A stretch of 64,000 bases of DNA from Lonicera japonica (GCA_021464415.1 CM038466.1:54900613-54964612), one strand, 5' to 3'; positions 10,502 through 22,440 are shown, counted from the first letter of the stretch. Numbers and translations are program-made. The notes: generated by a model not told the origin, from the letters alone.

Positions 10502-12184
10502 TGACACCGCTAGAAAAGCGCGTTGCTATAGCCCAAGTGCAGGCACGTCAAGTTGTAATATAGTCTCGGAAGTCCGAGTGTCGGACCACAGGGATAGTCG
10601 AAAAGGAATGGAATGGATTACGGATTAAATGGTTTTCAGATTTTGTAAGTTGGATTTGTTGTGAAACAACGAAAATGTAAAACAATTATGAAAATTAATA
10701 AGAAAGCACTAAGGTAGGTGGAGGTTAGTTACGATTTAAGAGACGGTGATCACTAGCTCATACAAAGACTTCAACACAAGGTTTCTCGAGAAATGGGGAA
10801 TGTTGGTGTATCTCTCAATAGCAAAGGGTGTGACGCTAGGCGACTCATTCCAGGATTGAAGCTATATCAAGAAAGAGACAACCGACATTCCACCGAAGAC
10901 AAGGTTATCATTCCTACCTCTTAGGTACGGGTGTGAAGCAAGGCAACCCATTCCCGATGAAGCTAATCTGAGATAGATATGACAAACTCATCATAAAAAG
11001 ATTTAACATAAAGCAAGTGTAGTAATCTCATGATTTAAAGAATGAAAATTAGAAAGTGAATCCTAACAATGAAATGGAATGGAGTTTATGGGATAAATTT
11101 GTCATCTCGTCATTTATCACTTATGGTAGAAAATAAAGAGTCTAAATATCACATATAGTGTAAGAAGCACTCAATATATCAATAAATGAATCAAAGATAA
11201 GCTAAACAAATTTATAATCCATCTATGGAGTTTTATGAACTATTTATAATCTCTACAAAGAGAACAAAAACTCCATGAATGGGGGAAAGAGACTACAAGC
11301 TTTCTAGAACCATATAAATATGTTGTATGTTCATTAACAACCAAGAACTAAATATACAAGGCATATATAGTCTTGATTTAATATGAATATACCTAGAAAG
11401 CTTGAAAGAACGGAAAATATGATGAAGTAAAGGATTCACAAAAATTTATCAAACTTTAAACATGGATTGAGCCATTAATCACCGAAGATTATATCGCGAT
11501 TCACCTCCGTAACCTTAATAATAGACTACTCCATAATAAATGAAAGAACAAATATTATAGAAGAAGAAATCATTCTTACAAATTAAACACTTACAAAAGA
11601 AAATGAAGAACAATACTCAAGAGGTCTCCCTTCTCTCTAGAACTTGTAAGTGTGTAAAAATAGATAAATCTCACTATCTACCTCTTTCCTTACCCTAAAA
11701 CTAGCCACAAAAGTCTAAGAAATAATAAAATAAACAAGGGAAATATCTAGAGACAATAATCCCTCAAAACAAGCTGAAAGGAGCAGGTAGTTGGTGTACT
11801 CGCCAGGCCATGATCGATCATGGTTATGCCCATGATCGATCATGGAAGTGTTCTGCCAAAAAAAATGGTTACATGATCGATCATGGATATGCCTATGATC
11901 GATCACGGTTATGCCCATGATCGATCATGGTTTTGGAATTTCTTCACTCAGCACTTTACAAGCCTCCAAGCTTACTCTTGATCAATCTATGCAATGTCAT
12001 TGTGTCCCAATCCTACAAACACATGGAATACTACAAAGTACACACCAACTTGGGCCATGTTCGATAGAAAACTCGCTAAGGCATTAATCTCGAGACAAGT
12101 GGATAATTAGGCAGAATTAAAGCAACAAACGCGTTAAGCGACTCCGGGAAAGAGCTTAAGCATGACAATATTATGCGTTTATCA
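10502..12184 (-). repeat. Solo Athila LTR A2 (1683 bp) inside the LINE
   Basis: It aligns end to end with the A1 5' LTR, starts TGACACCGCT and ends GCGTTTATCA. Flanks are ATGCC (10497-10501) and ACGCC (12185-12189), a 5-bp target-site duplication with one transition. Five palindromes lie at 11808-11930, one of them mutated (CTATGATCGATCACGG). No internal region is present, so this is the product of LTR-LTR recombination. Orientation is taken from the palindrome and PBS-proximal ends of A1. Confidence 0.93.
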
Positions 12185-12725
12185 ACGCCACTGAGTCGGA
12201 AAGCTGAGAATCAGTGTGGTGTGATCAGAGGTGACAATAGCTATATTCAGCAGCTTCGAGATATCAGCAATCTTTCCCCACCGGAAAGACACCAACGCAC
12301 GGTCTAATTTCTCTTCTACGAAATGAACACTACCCCTCCCTCTGGCCCAAGTGAACTTTGGGCCCTGCATATTGAGATCCCTTAGCCCACTATCATTGAC
12401 CGCTTGAAGAAAACCCGAAACAAGGCCAGGAGGATGTCTAAATCTACCTTGTTTCTCCGATTGGGATGAAATGTCGTTAAAGTCTCCGATACAAACCCAC
12501 GGAAGATTTGATTGTTGAGACAAGGATCTAATAAGGTTCCATGATTCTTTTCTTCTGCCTCTATCCGAAAAACCGTAATACCCAGTTAATCTCCAATTAT
12601 TCATCCCTGATAATTAAACGACAACATCTACAAATTACTCCCCGAACTTAACAGTTAAACGCAATTCTGATCCTTCCACATAAACGCCAAGCCACCTCCA
12701 TTTCTATTTTCCGGAATATAAAACA
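12185..12725 (-). pseudogene. LINE ORF2 endonuclease domain, 5' truncated
   Basis: The 12604-12190 frame shows exonuclease-endonuclease-phosphatase motifs: WRLTGYYGFSDRGRRKESW, the catalytic region PWVCIGDFNDI, FTWARGRGSVHFVEEKLDRAL and the terminal SDHTTLIL. Upstream to about 12725 the same frame continues as ENRNGGGLAFMWKDQN with two stops. The N-terminal part (WNCRG-type motif) is missing. It would nick target DNA for the LINE. Confidence 0.87.
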
Positions 12726-13652
12726 AACCAGCAAAATTAAAAGAAGAAAAAAACTTTATATATCGGTACAAATGTGAGCACGGGTAGTACTGTTATGAGT
12801 CTTCTAGTAGAAATGAGCACATGTGCTTTTGTCCAATCACGTACATACATATGTCATACCAGTGGTCCAAATCAATCACTCCAATCTCACGTTTGGCCAT
12901 AAATTTTGAATCATGATATTTTTACCTATTTTACTTTATTTTATTTCCACTTTTTTTTAGTTATTAAAAATTTAATAAGATGCATATTTTTTTATTTTTA
13001 AGAATTAAGTGTAAGTTTAACAATATCTTACTCAATCCCTAATCGCTGAATATATAAGTTTATATTAAATTCTTAAGAACCGAATATAATTATTATTTTG
13101 TTTGTAAAGTTTCAAACTTAAATAATGGAGTTAATAAATAAACCTACAAAATTAGTCTTTTTACTCCAGTGAGAGAATACTTTCTTCTCAATTCACTCAT
13201 TTTTCAAAAAAGCTTTCAATTCACCCCAGTAGTGAGGTGAGTTTATTGAATGCATTAAATAGATGTTAATTTCCATTGTCGCTATATATAACTAAAACAC
13301 AAAAAAAATAAAATTATATAAACTAAAAAAAATCACCTAGTAAAAGAAAACTTGCACTTCACCCCATCATATTTTTTATCGAAAACATTCAATCCACCCC
13401 ATCTATTTTATACACGCCATCGACATATTGCTTCCTTTTTATATGTCAAAAAGTAAAACCTCTTTTTTTTCATTGCACATCAACAAATTCATCACTGACC
13501 TGACAAATCCTAGAATCATTCTTGCATAATGGAAGCATAATTGGACCAAAAATATCAAACCAATATAGACAATTTAGCTAATTTCCTTGGAAAGCATGTA
13601 TCCAACACCTTATGTAATTCCTTGAAAAAAACATTTCTAAACTATTTAGATT
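12726..13652. other. AT-rich noncoding DNA, no feature recognised
   Basis: I see no coding frame and no clear repeat boundary. Several stretches such as TTCACCCCAGTAGTGAGGTG (about 13215) and TTCACCCCATCAT (13357) are weakly similar to each other. Confidence 0.5.
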
Positions 13653-13784
13653 TCGTTGTATTAAAAAAATTCGTTAAACCAAAGTCATTACTATAAACCT
13701 AATTTGCTTCGATTTTCTATTGCTAAGATCGAAGCAAATTAGGTTTATAGTAATGACTTTGGTTTGACGAATTTTTTAATACGA
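13653..13784. repeat. Near-perfect long hairpin (arms about 60 bp, 14-nt loop)
   Basis: The left arm, 13653-13713, and right arm, 13728-13784, are inverted copies with only a few mismatches or indels near the base (TTCGTTAAACC versus GGTTTGACGAA). The loop is 13714-13727. The core of about 40 bp, from ACCAAAGTCATTACTATAAA to GCTTCGAT, pairs without visible mismatch. Further weak pairing (TAAACTA) continues outside. It could be a small foldback MITE or a source of hairpin RNA. No target-site duplication was found. Confidence 0.9.
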
Positions 13785-13954
13785 ACTAGTTTATGTATAT
13801 TCATGGTATAATTGTGAGTTGTGTATTTTAAACAATAAGTTAGCTTGAACAGGCATAAAAAATGTGATGTTGCTTGGTAGATGGCTATGAGTTCAATCTG
13901 CATAACAACCAAGGCTCGAGTTCTGTCAAAAATTTAAAGCAACTTTACACCGTA

Positions 13955-15612
13955 TGACGCCGCTAAAATAGCGCGTTGCGATAGCGCCCAAGTGCAAGCA
14001 CGTCAAGTTGTAATATAGTCTCGGAAGTCCGAGTGTCGAACCACAGGGATAAGTGAAAAGGGATGGAATGGATTACGGATTAAAGTGTTTTCTGATTCTT
14101 GTAAGATGAAATGGTTGTAGAACAACGGAAATGTAAAACAATTGTGAAAATTAATAAGAAAGCACTAAGGTAGGTGGAGGTTAGTTACGATTAAAGAGAC
14201 GGTGATCACTAGCTCACACAAAGATTACAACACAAGATTTCTCGATATATGGTGAATGTTGGTGTATCTCTCAATAGCAAAGGGTGCGACGCTAGGCGAC
14301 TCATTCCCGAGTTGAAGCTATATCAAGAAAGAGACAAACGACATTCCACCAAAGACGGGGTTATCATTCCTACCTCTTAGCTACGGGTGTGAAGCAAGGC
14401 AACCCATTCCCGATGAAGCTAATCCGAGATAGATATGACAAACTCATCATTAAAAGATTTAACATAAAGCAAGTGTAGTAATCTCATGATTTAAAGAATG
14501 AAAATTATAAAGTGAATCCTAACAACGAAACGGAATAAGGTTTATGGGATAAATTAGTCAACTCATCATTTATCACATATGGTAGAAAATAAAGAGTCTA
14601 AGTATCACATAAAGTGTAAGAAGCACTCAATATATCAATAAATGAATCAAAGATAAGCTAAACAAATTTAAAATCCATCTATGGAGTTTTAAGAACTATT
14701 CATAATTTCTATGAAGAGGGAAAAACTCCATGGATGGGGGAAAGGGACTACAAGCTTTTTAGAACCATATGAATATGTTGTATGCTCATTAACAACCAAG
14801 AACTAAATATACAAGGCATATAAAGTCTTAACTTAATATGAAAATACCTAGAAAGCTTGAAATAATGGAAGATATGATGAAGAAGAAGAAGATTCACAAA
14901 TATTTATCAAACTTTAAATATGGATTGAGCCATTAATCACCAAAAATCATATCACAATCAACCTCCGTAACCTTAGTAATAGACTACTCCATAATAGATG
15001 CAAGAACAAATATCATAGAAGAAGAAATCATTCTTACAAATTAAGCACTTACAATGGAGAAATGAAGAACAATCAACAAGTGAGCTCTCCCCTCTCTCTA
15101 GAACTCTAAGTGTGTTCAAAACTAGATAATCTATCCCCTTTAAGGTAAAAGAAATAATATATATTAAAAGGTAGAAAAATATCTAACTAAATATCTAAAA
15201 TAGCTTGAACCACTAAAATAGCCCATTTTGGGTGTGAAATGGCCAAGTTGCCAGGGCCATGATCGATCATGGCCAACCCATGATCGATCATGGGGTCTTC
15301 TGCCTGAATGCCAGTTTGTACCATGATCGATCATGGTTAACCCATGATCGATCATGCTTCTGGGAAATTCCTCAGATCAGCATTTTGCGAGCTTTTCACT
15401 AGCGCTTGATCAATCATTCGAAGGCCATTGCATCCTATGCCTATAAACACATAGAAACACAACAAAAGCACACCTAGCGGGACGATGTTAGATACAAAAC
15501 TCGCCAAGACACTAATCTCGAGATAAGTGGATAATTAGGCAGAATTAAAGCAACAAATGCGACATGCGACTCCGAGAAAGAGCTTATGCATGACAATATT
15601 ATGCATTTATCA
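13955..15612 (-). repeat. Solo Athila LTR A3 (1658 bp) with exact TSD CCGTA
   Basis: It starts TGACGCCGCTAAAATAGCGC and ends ATGCATTTATCA, flanked by CCGTA at 13950-13954 and 15613-15617. This copy defines the family ends best. Four palindromes lie at 15257-15356. No internal sequence is left. Confidence 0.96.
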
Positions 15613-15617
15613 CCGTA

Positions 15618-16157
15618 GTTGAAATCCGCTCTACAGATTTAACAAAAATACTTTATAACTTTTCTTATTTAACTAATCATTAAAATATTACACAATTAAA
15701 TTTGAGCGACATAACAAAAATAATATAACTTATATATTGTATAAAAAAATAACAAATATAAGTCACAAAAATTCAGTTTTTTGCTATTAAAGTAGTTCAT
15801 AAAAACATCTCTAAAATTTATTTTAGGCAAAAAGGACATTTGATCACTAGTATAGCGTATTCTAATAATCAAACTTGTTTTTCTGTATTGTATATGTCAT
15901 TAAGTAAAATTATATTCAAAACATTTATCCATTAGATTTCAATCCTTAATGCTGAATCAAATTGATACAATGTAACTAATGCAATGATCATTTGGGTAAT
16001 CATTATTCAATTAACAAAAAGATGTAATCAATTGAATAACAATTAAAAAATATTTTAAATCTATAAATGTAGAAATATACAAGTAATTATTGAAAATTAA
16101 ACAACCTGAAGTTATATCTCAAGCATTATTTCTCTTAATTAGAGTTGTAATATAGGC

Positions 16158-16193
<36 letters not shown>

Positions 16194-16971
16194 ATAAAGA
16201 CTCATGCAATTTTTATGTCGTTAAAATAGAAAAGGAGAAACAAACATTGGTTTTGATTGTACGTAGTTTCTTTAGATTTTGCTACTGGAGGTAACGCAAA
16301 ACTGCCGTATTAATTTTGTAGACGGTGGAGGGTGGATTAAGAAGAAAAGAAAAAAATAGTGAGGTGACTTTTAAGATAAAATTAGCGTAAGTTAATATAC
16401 GTATATATTTTTAGGTGAAATGAATAAAATATTAAGTGGAGTGAGAAAATAAATTATATAGTAGGAGCATTAAAGATAATTCCAAATAATAGGCGACGGT
16501 TTGTTGTTAAGAGAGAATGGGGGCGAGAAGAAATGATTTTAGATCAGTTTTTAGGTTCTTTTAACTTAGACTTTGACTTTTATAGGGGAAGAAAATAGTA
16601 ATATGGGAGTATCCAAGAACACCACTTAAATAATTGATGAGCAAATAAAAACAAGAGACTGTTAAATAAACCTAGGTTAATACAGATGATATTTACCAAA
16701 AGTAAAAATCATTTGGGAAGAGAAAATAGTAAGGTCAAAAATATAATCATGGAAAATTGAAAAAAAATAAAGGTAAATCAAATTATTTTATGTACCCGGC
16801 AAATTATTTTATGTATCATCATTGTTCTTTTATGTACTATATATATTGAGAAAATATATGTGTGAGACTAGATTTAAATCTACACAAAATTTCACAATCC
16901 GTAACTCCGTTAGTTGACGCTATTAGTTGTTATATATATAACTCCATAAGCGTAAGGCACAGCCCTATGAT
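15618..16971. other. AT-rich noncoding DNA with a (TA)n(TG)n microsatellite
   Basis: No gene or element could be delimited. A (TA)11 run followed by (TG)8 lies at about 16157-16193. Confidence 0.6.
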
Positions 16972-17024
16972 CATACGAGTATGGCTTACTCGTATAACCC
17001 ATACGAGGGTGTCTTACTCGTATG
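16972..17024. repeat. CATACGAG/CTCGTATG inverted-repeat array
   Basis: Two successive imperfect hairpins are built from CATACGAG and its complement: CATACGAGTAT (16972-16982) with ACTCGTAT (16988-16995), then CCATACGAG (16999-17007) with ACTCGTATG (17016-17024). A TATATATATA run lies about 35 bp to the left. The layout resembles the Athila palindrome arrays, but the sequence is unrelated and no LTR was recognised here. Confidence 0.75.
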
Positions 17025-17198
17025 AATCATTTTTTTTCCTCAATCAAGGACATCCGTATGGCTATTTTTTTAACATATGCAATGTAGCCTCGCAAGAAAC
17101 TTAGTAGTATATTTGCAAATTTGAGGGATAAGTATACCCTATGCACTATAGATGCTTTAATAGTCAAACATGCCGGGTTGGCTCACAAATGAATATTA

Positions 17199-17478
17199 GG
17201 TTCCGTTTGATAACATCATGTAAAATGACAAAAAAATAGTTGATTTTTGTAAAAAATTGAAAAATAAGTTGAGACATGTGATGAAATGCTCTCCATCTCA
17301 TACTTATTTTTATGAGTATTGTCATCCATCTTTCATTATTTTTTGTGGAAAATTTTTCTTCGGTCCTCAAGCACCAAAGAAAAAATTTTCATTGAAAAAG
17401 TCACAAAATAGGAAGACACCTCACCACATGTCTCAACTTATTTTATTTTCCTTTTCTATGTTTTTATCAAATGGACCA
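17199..17478. mobile_element. Tourist-like MITE, copy 1 (280 bp)
   Basis: The inverted termini read GGTTCCGTTTGATAA at the left and, reverse-complemented, TGGTCCATTTGATAA at the right. Inner inverted segments share ATAAGTTGAGACATGTG (17268 and about 17425-17445). The 3-bp flank is TTA on both sides (17196-17198, 17479-17481), which suits a PIF/Harbinger-type element. It has no coding capacity. Confidence 0.75.
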
Positions 17479-18308
17479 TTAGAATCCAATTTAAGAGGTT
17501 TACGGTTTCGCTTACCAATAAAAAAACCTTGAGTCTAAAAATCTAAAATGAGTAATCGAAAAAATAAAAAATATTAATATTTCTTGAATTATTTTGCCTG
17601 TTTAGTTTCCTCCGATTTCTCATAGGTAATATTTGTAAAGTTCCAAACTTAGATAATTGGTGAGCTAAAAAAATAACCAATGTCAAATAGTACATCACCT
17701 AATAATAATAATAAAAAGAATACTGTCAAATAAACCTAGGTTAATTTTGCAACATATTTACTAAACATCAAATAACTTTAAAGAAAAATTTTAAGTATGA
17801 TATTCATTACAGTTCTTTCTATCAACAATTTAATTTTTTTTTGGAGAGATACTTCATAATATAGTATCAGAGCTTGTTGTCGGAAGATCCAAGGTTCAAG
17901 CCTTAGTACCTCAATCCCGCATACGTTAATCTTGAATTGAATACATGGATTCATACATGAAAGAAGGTGTTATGTATGATATTTATTGCGATTTTTTCTC
18001 TATAATTTAAATTTTTGGGAGAGATGACTCTTAACAAAAATAATTATTGAAGTGGTGGAAGATCTGCAGCTTTTGAAGTCATGCAAAACAACATAAAACA
18101 ATCATTCAAATCAAGTTAATTTATACATCTTTTACCACCATCAGTTCTTGTGGACATCCGTATGGCTATTTTTTTTAACATATGCAGTGTAGCTAGCCTC
18201 GCAAGAAACTTAATTGTATATTTGCAAATTTGAGGGATAAGTATACCCTATGCAATATAGATGCTCTAATAGTCAAACATGGCTGGGTTAGCTCACAAAT
18301 GAATATTA

Positions 18309-18589
18309 GGTTCCGTTTGATAACATCATGTAAAATGATAAGAAAATTAGTTGATTTGTGTAAAAAATTGAAAAATAAGTTGAGGCATGTGATGAAATGC
18401 TCTCCATCTCATACATATTTTTATGAGTATTGTCATCCATTCTTCATTATTTTTTGTGGAAATTTTTTTTTCAGCCCTCAAGCACCAAAGAAAAAATTTC
18501 AATTGAAAAAGTCACAAAATAAGAACACATCTCACCATATATCTCAACTTATTTTATTTTCTTTTTCCATGTTTTTATCAAACGGACCC
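18309..18589. mobile_element. Tourist-like MITE, copy 2 (281 bp)
   Basis: This is the equivalent of the 17199-17478 element in duplicated unit 2, with flanks TTA (18306-18308, 18590-18592). It was carried along by the 1.1-kb duplication rather than inserted independently, because the flanking sequence matches too. Confidence 0.75.
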
Positions 18590-19230
18590 TTATAATCCAA
18601 TTTAAGAGGTTTCCGGTTTCGCTTACCAATAAAAAAAAAACTTGAGTCTAAAAATCTAAAATGAGTAATCGAAAAAATTTAAAATATTAATATTTCTTGA
18701 ATTACTTTGCCTGTTTAGTTTCCTCCGATTTCTCTCGTAGGTAATATATGTAAAGTACCAAAACTAACCAATGTCAAATAGTACATCACCTAATAATAAT
18801 AATAAAAAAAAAGACTGTCAAATAAACCAAGGTTAATTTTGCAACATATTTAATAAACATCAAATAACTTTAAAGAAAAATGTTAACTATGATATTCATT
18901 GCAATTCTTTCTCTCAACAGTTTAATTTTTTTTGGAGAGATACTTCCTAATATAGTATCAAAGCTTGTTGTTGGAAGTTTCAAGGTTCAAGCCTTAGTAC
19001 CTCCATCCCGCGTACGTTAATCTTGAATTGAATACATGGATTCATACATGAAAAAAGGTGTTAAGTATGATATTTATTGCGATTTTTCTCTCAACAATTT
19101 AAATTTTTGGGAGAGATGGCTCTTAACAAAAATAATTATTGAAGTGGTGGAAGATCTGCAGCTTTTGAAGTCATGCAAAACAACATAAAACAATCAATTA
19201 AATCAAGTTCATTTATACATCTTTTACCAC

Positions 19231-19790
19231 CATCAGTTCTTGTGGACCAGCAGAGCTACTAATAATGCAGAATTATTGAGGAAGTTGAAGACAAGCAAAA
19301 ACATCATTTTTTTGTGGACCAACAGAGCTATTAATGATATAGAATTATTGAGGAAGTTGAAGAGTTGCAACCTTAGTTGGACAAAAAAATTTAGATATCT
19401 CCCCTTAGTTTATACTATTTTCTCTCACAATCATTTCTTATGGAGCTTAAAGCATATTAAAACCCATTTATTATTGTTTCCTGTATCTCTCTGCTCTTCA
19501 TAATCATATTCCGGTCCTCTTTCTAGGTACGAATATATGGATTCGTACAGAAGGAAGGTGCTAGACATGATATTTATTGCGATTTCTTCTTTCAATAATT
19601 TAAATTTTTTAGAGAAATGACTCTTAACAAATTATGGAAGAGGTGAAAGACTTGCAGCTTTTGAAGTCATGCAAAACAACAATAAAACAATCATTCAAAT
19701 CACATTAATTTATACATTTTCTGCCACCATCAGTTCTTGTGGAGCAACAGGGCTATTAATAATGCAGAAATATAAACTTTATTGTGGACC
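19231..19790 (+). repeat. Short direct repeats around GTGGACCAACAGAGCTATTA
   Basis: A motif of about 50 bp (GTGGACCARCAGAGCTAYTA... AGAATTATTGAGGAAGTTGA) occurs at 19238-19295 and 19315-19365, with shorter versions at 19738-19770 and 19783-19800. No coding role is visible. Confidence 0.65.
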
Positions 19791-20225
19791 AACAGAGCCA
19801 TTTATTATTGCTTCCTTCTTGTGTTCTCTCTTCCTAAAGCACGTTACGTACACGAGTGGTGTTGTCATATTCTCATATCAATGGTATCAATATATAGACC
19901 ACCAAAAAAAATTGGTATCAATATACTTGGACAATTTTAAAACATTCAGTACAAAACTCAGAATGATCCATGATGTAACAGAAGTATGAATATTAATAAC
20001 TTTAGGCTCAATTTTAGCAAGATCAACACATTATAACACGCGTGTATTATTTGATGTAGCAGTTACGATTAATGATAATGTATTATTATGTATATTAATG
20101 TTTCTTTAAAATTATGTTTTACCCACATCATTATAATCATTGATTTATTGAATATGTAGTAAAAGATAAAAGTCACTCGAAAAAACAAAAATCTCAAAAA
20201 TGCTGAAAGTTACGTGAATTTATCT

Positions 20226-20507
20226 TTTACAAAGTTATGAGTACATCACATATCAGGAGGAGGATGAAAGTGGGTTTTGAAATTTTTGGTGGGTTTATGC
20301 CAAGCTCGAAATTGGAGGGATAGTGGGTCAAAATTCAAGATTTGAAAGGATTTTAGTGGAAATTGGTGGATGAAAGTGAAGGATATGTGTTTGAGATGAT
20401 AAATGGAGAAAATAGAAAGTGAAAATATAAATTTTGATGAGGAATTTCTAAGAAGGAAGTGGGGTGAAGAGCTAGGATTTTGATGAGGAATTTCTAAGAA
20501 ACAAAAT
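20226..20507. repeat. Copy of an Athila B2 3' internal segment
   Basis: About 255 bp, from CAAAGTTATGAGTACATC, match 28697-28962 almost base for base (one difference noted: GGATAGTGGG versus GGACAGTGGG). The right end has a local duplication of TTTTGATGAGGAATTTCTAA (20436 and 20477) not seen in B2. The minus-strand ORF here ends in PPPDM, like the tail of the Athila additional ORF, because the segment starts at that stop codon. Confidence 0.85.
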
Positions 20508-20512
20508 CCCAA

Positions 20513-21974
20513 ACCAAGATTCTAGCGCACCCAAGAAATAAATTATAGTCTATATGACAAAAAAATTTAGGTAAAATGAATAAAATTACCAATAAGGTTA
20601 TAGGACCAAAAATTGTAGCCTACTTGTACATTAAGAGTACGATAAAGATGCTCACACAAGAATTCTTAAATTCAACGAAAAAAATTAGGATCGAGTACTT
20701 TTATATGTTTACAAAATTTTAAAATGTGGTTAATAACATTTTTTAAATGATTTGGTCCTAAGGAGATATTATTTGCAGTAGTATTTGCCTCAAAGTATTT
20801 TCTGAATACGATAAGTATCAATATCTCCAAATATTGTGAAGTAGGATCTTCCGGGTACTGCATCTTTTAAAAGTAATAATTTGTTAACTATCTAATCTTT
20901 TGTTCCAGATATGTTTTAGAATAAAAAATTCATTATCCCTAAATTTGTAACTAGATTATTCTAAACAAGAGTGTACGTGCAATATTGTGCAGTACTGATC
21001 CTTCTGTTGTATCCCACGTCCAACTTCCTTGCTCATTTCTGAACACTCCAACAAAACTAGCTTTGTTTTGACCTGCTTCCGACCTCTGCAAAATTCTATT
21101 TCACAAGTTCAACAGTGGGACTATTTGACTTAAGATAAATCTTAGAGAATTCAAAAACCAAGAAGATTTTGAATTTTAAAAGCGAGTAGATTACCTTACG
21201 CAGTTAATACGTGTGCGCCTTGCAAATTTAAACTTTGAGAAAAATATTAACAAAAAATGATGATTGTTTTAGTGGTTAATTACAAGCTTCTACTATTTCA
21301 AAGTGAAAAGTTCACAGAATCATAGTTGAAATCTTGTTGTAACTATATTTTGTATTCTTATAGAAAAAAAATAATTAAGGAGTAAAATACTTAATACCCA
21401 TGATAAAATTAAATCGATTTTAATTGGCCAATTCGAAATATATAGTTATAGGTTGTAGGGCCTTAGGTAAAAATTAAAATTGTCTATATTTTCAATAATA
21501 AAAATAAATATACCATTGGCGCCAGGTACTCAAATTAAAATTATCTATACTTCTAAAAATAAAAATAAATATACCACTCAAATTATTAGAGCTGAAAATA
21601 TTACTGGATTGACACCAAACCGTTGAACAACGTTTGAAAAATAAATCACTTTGAAATATAGTCAGATTTAATTTGCTCCAAATTTTCATAAATTAGATAG
21701 TCATATTTGTAAAGCTAGGACAATATGCATAATTCAAATAGTTCAAACAAAGAATTTTATTGAAAGACCGACCACTTTCAAAGAGAGAAGCCACGCAAAA
21801 AGACCATTAAAACAAATTTGTTTATACACATTTGTACCATCATTTTTTTTTTGTGGGCCGGCCCAAGAACTAGAGCCCCACGGATAAAGCTTATAACTGG
21901 TGCAATACATATGTATATATATATTTATAATATAAGTGAGTGGGCTTTTACACTTCATATACAACCATATATAT
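20513..21974. other. AT-rich noncoding DNA, no feature recognised
   Basis: No conserved frame or terminal repeats were found. Two copies of AAATTGTCTATATTTTCAAT-like sequence (21477 and about 21538) are the only local repeat noticed. Confidence 0.5.
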
Positions 21975-22440
21975 ATATATATGAAAAAGATCTTAAGTGG
22001 ACCAATTTTTTAATCCTTAAATATGGACCGGTTATTTTGAAGGAAAGGATCTTAAGTGGACCAACTTTTTTATCCTTAAATGTGGACCGGTTATTTTGAA
22101 GGGGTAAATGGATGAATTTTTTTGATAAAACTTAGTGAAGACAGTCTCCATGATTAGTAGATCACTTCCGCCAATTTTCATCGAAAAATTCAATCAGGAA
22201 GAGGGTTAACTAAAAAATTAATATATATGTGCATTTTTAGCCATTAAAATTTAAGATATTTAACTAACCCACTTCCAGGTTGAATTTTTTTAAGAAAATT
22301 GACGGAGATGATCTACTAATGATGGAGATTATCTTCACAAAGTTTCATAAAAAAATTCTTCCGTTTGTTCCCTCAAAATAATTGGTCCGCATTTAAGGAC
22401 CAAAAAAATGGTACTCTTTAGATCTTTCCCATATATATAT
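21975..22440. mobile_element. Inverted-repeat (foldback/MITE-like) element with an internal tandem duplication
   Basis: The left arm (21975 to about 22220) and right arm (about 22257-22440) are diverged inverted copies that share, in order, a TATATA end, AAAGATCT, CCTTAAAT.TGGACC, a GATCTCC..AGTAGATCA block and GGGTTA.TTAA. The left arm holds a tandem duplication of about 59 bp (GATCTTAAGTGGACCAA...) at 21988-22046 and 22049-22107. A related fragment (about 23130-23193) is cut off by LTR B1. Flanks are TA repeats, so the target duplication cannot be read. Confidence 0.7.

Larger units (their letters stand above)
9004..12725 (-). mobile_element. L1-type LINE fragment, interrupted by solo LTR A2
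   Basis: Two blocks of one LINE ORF2 are visible. An endonuclease portion lies at 12185 to about 12725, and a reverse transcriptase portion at 9004-10501. They join cleanly when the solo LTR 10502-12184 and one target-site copy are ignored. The 5' end is truncated inside the endonuclease: upstream of about 12725 no LINE sequence is seen. The 3' part is cut by Athila A1 at 9004, so the rest should continue beyond the window's left edge. Two independent insertions of one Athila family into this LINE show it is older than both. Confidence 0.88.
17047..19241. repeat. Tandem duplication of a 1.1-kb unit
   Basis: Unit 1 (17047 to about 18150) and unit 2 (about 18151-19241) run in parallel over their whole length, from GGACATCCGTATGGC to CATCAGTTCTTGTGGA, with scattered substitutions and small indels. 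A third, partial copy of the unit's 3' end follows at about 19525-19745. Each unit holds one MITE copy and is otherwise AT-rich noncoding DNA. ORFs here (for example 18230-18595) are not conserved between the units and look spurious. Confidence 0.85.

Noticed and set aside
17864..17902. tRNA or SINE, from GTATCAGAGC and GGTTCAAGCC (second copy near 18955)
   Set aside because: A box B-like motif is present but no box A at correct spacing, no tRNA fold and no A tail were seen; too weak to call.
18230..18595. 121-codon ORF in the tandem duplication
   Set aside because: The equivalent part of unit 1 is broken into other frames; it overlaps a MITE and has no recognisable domain.
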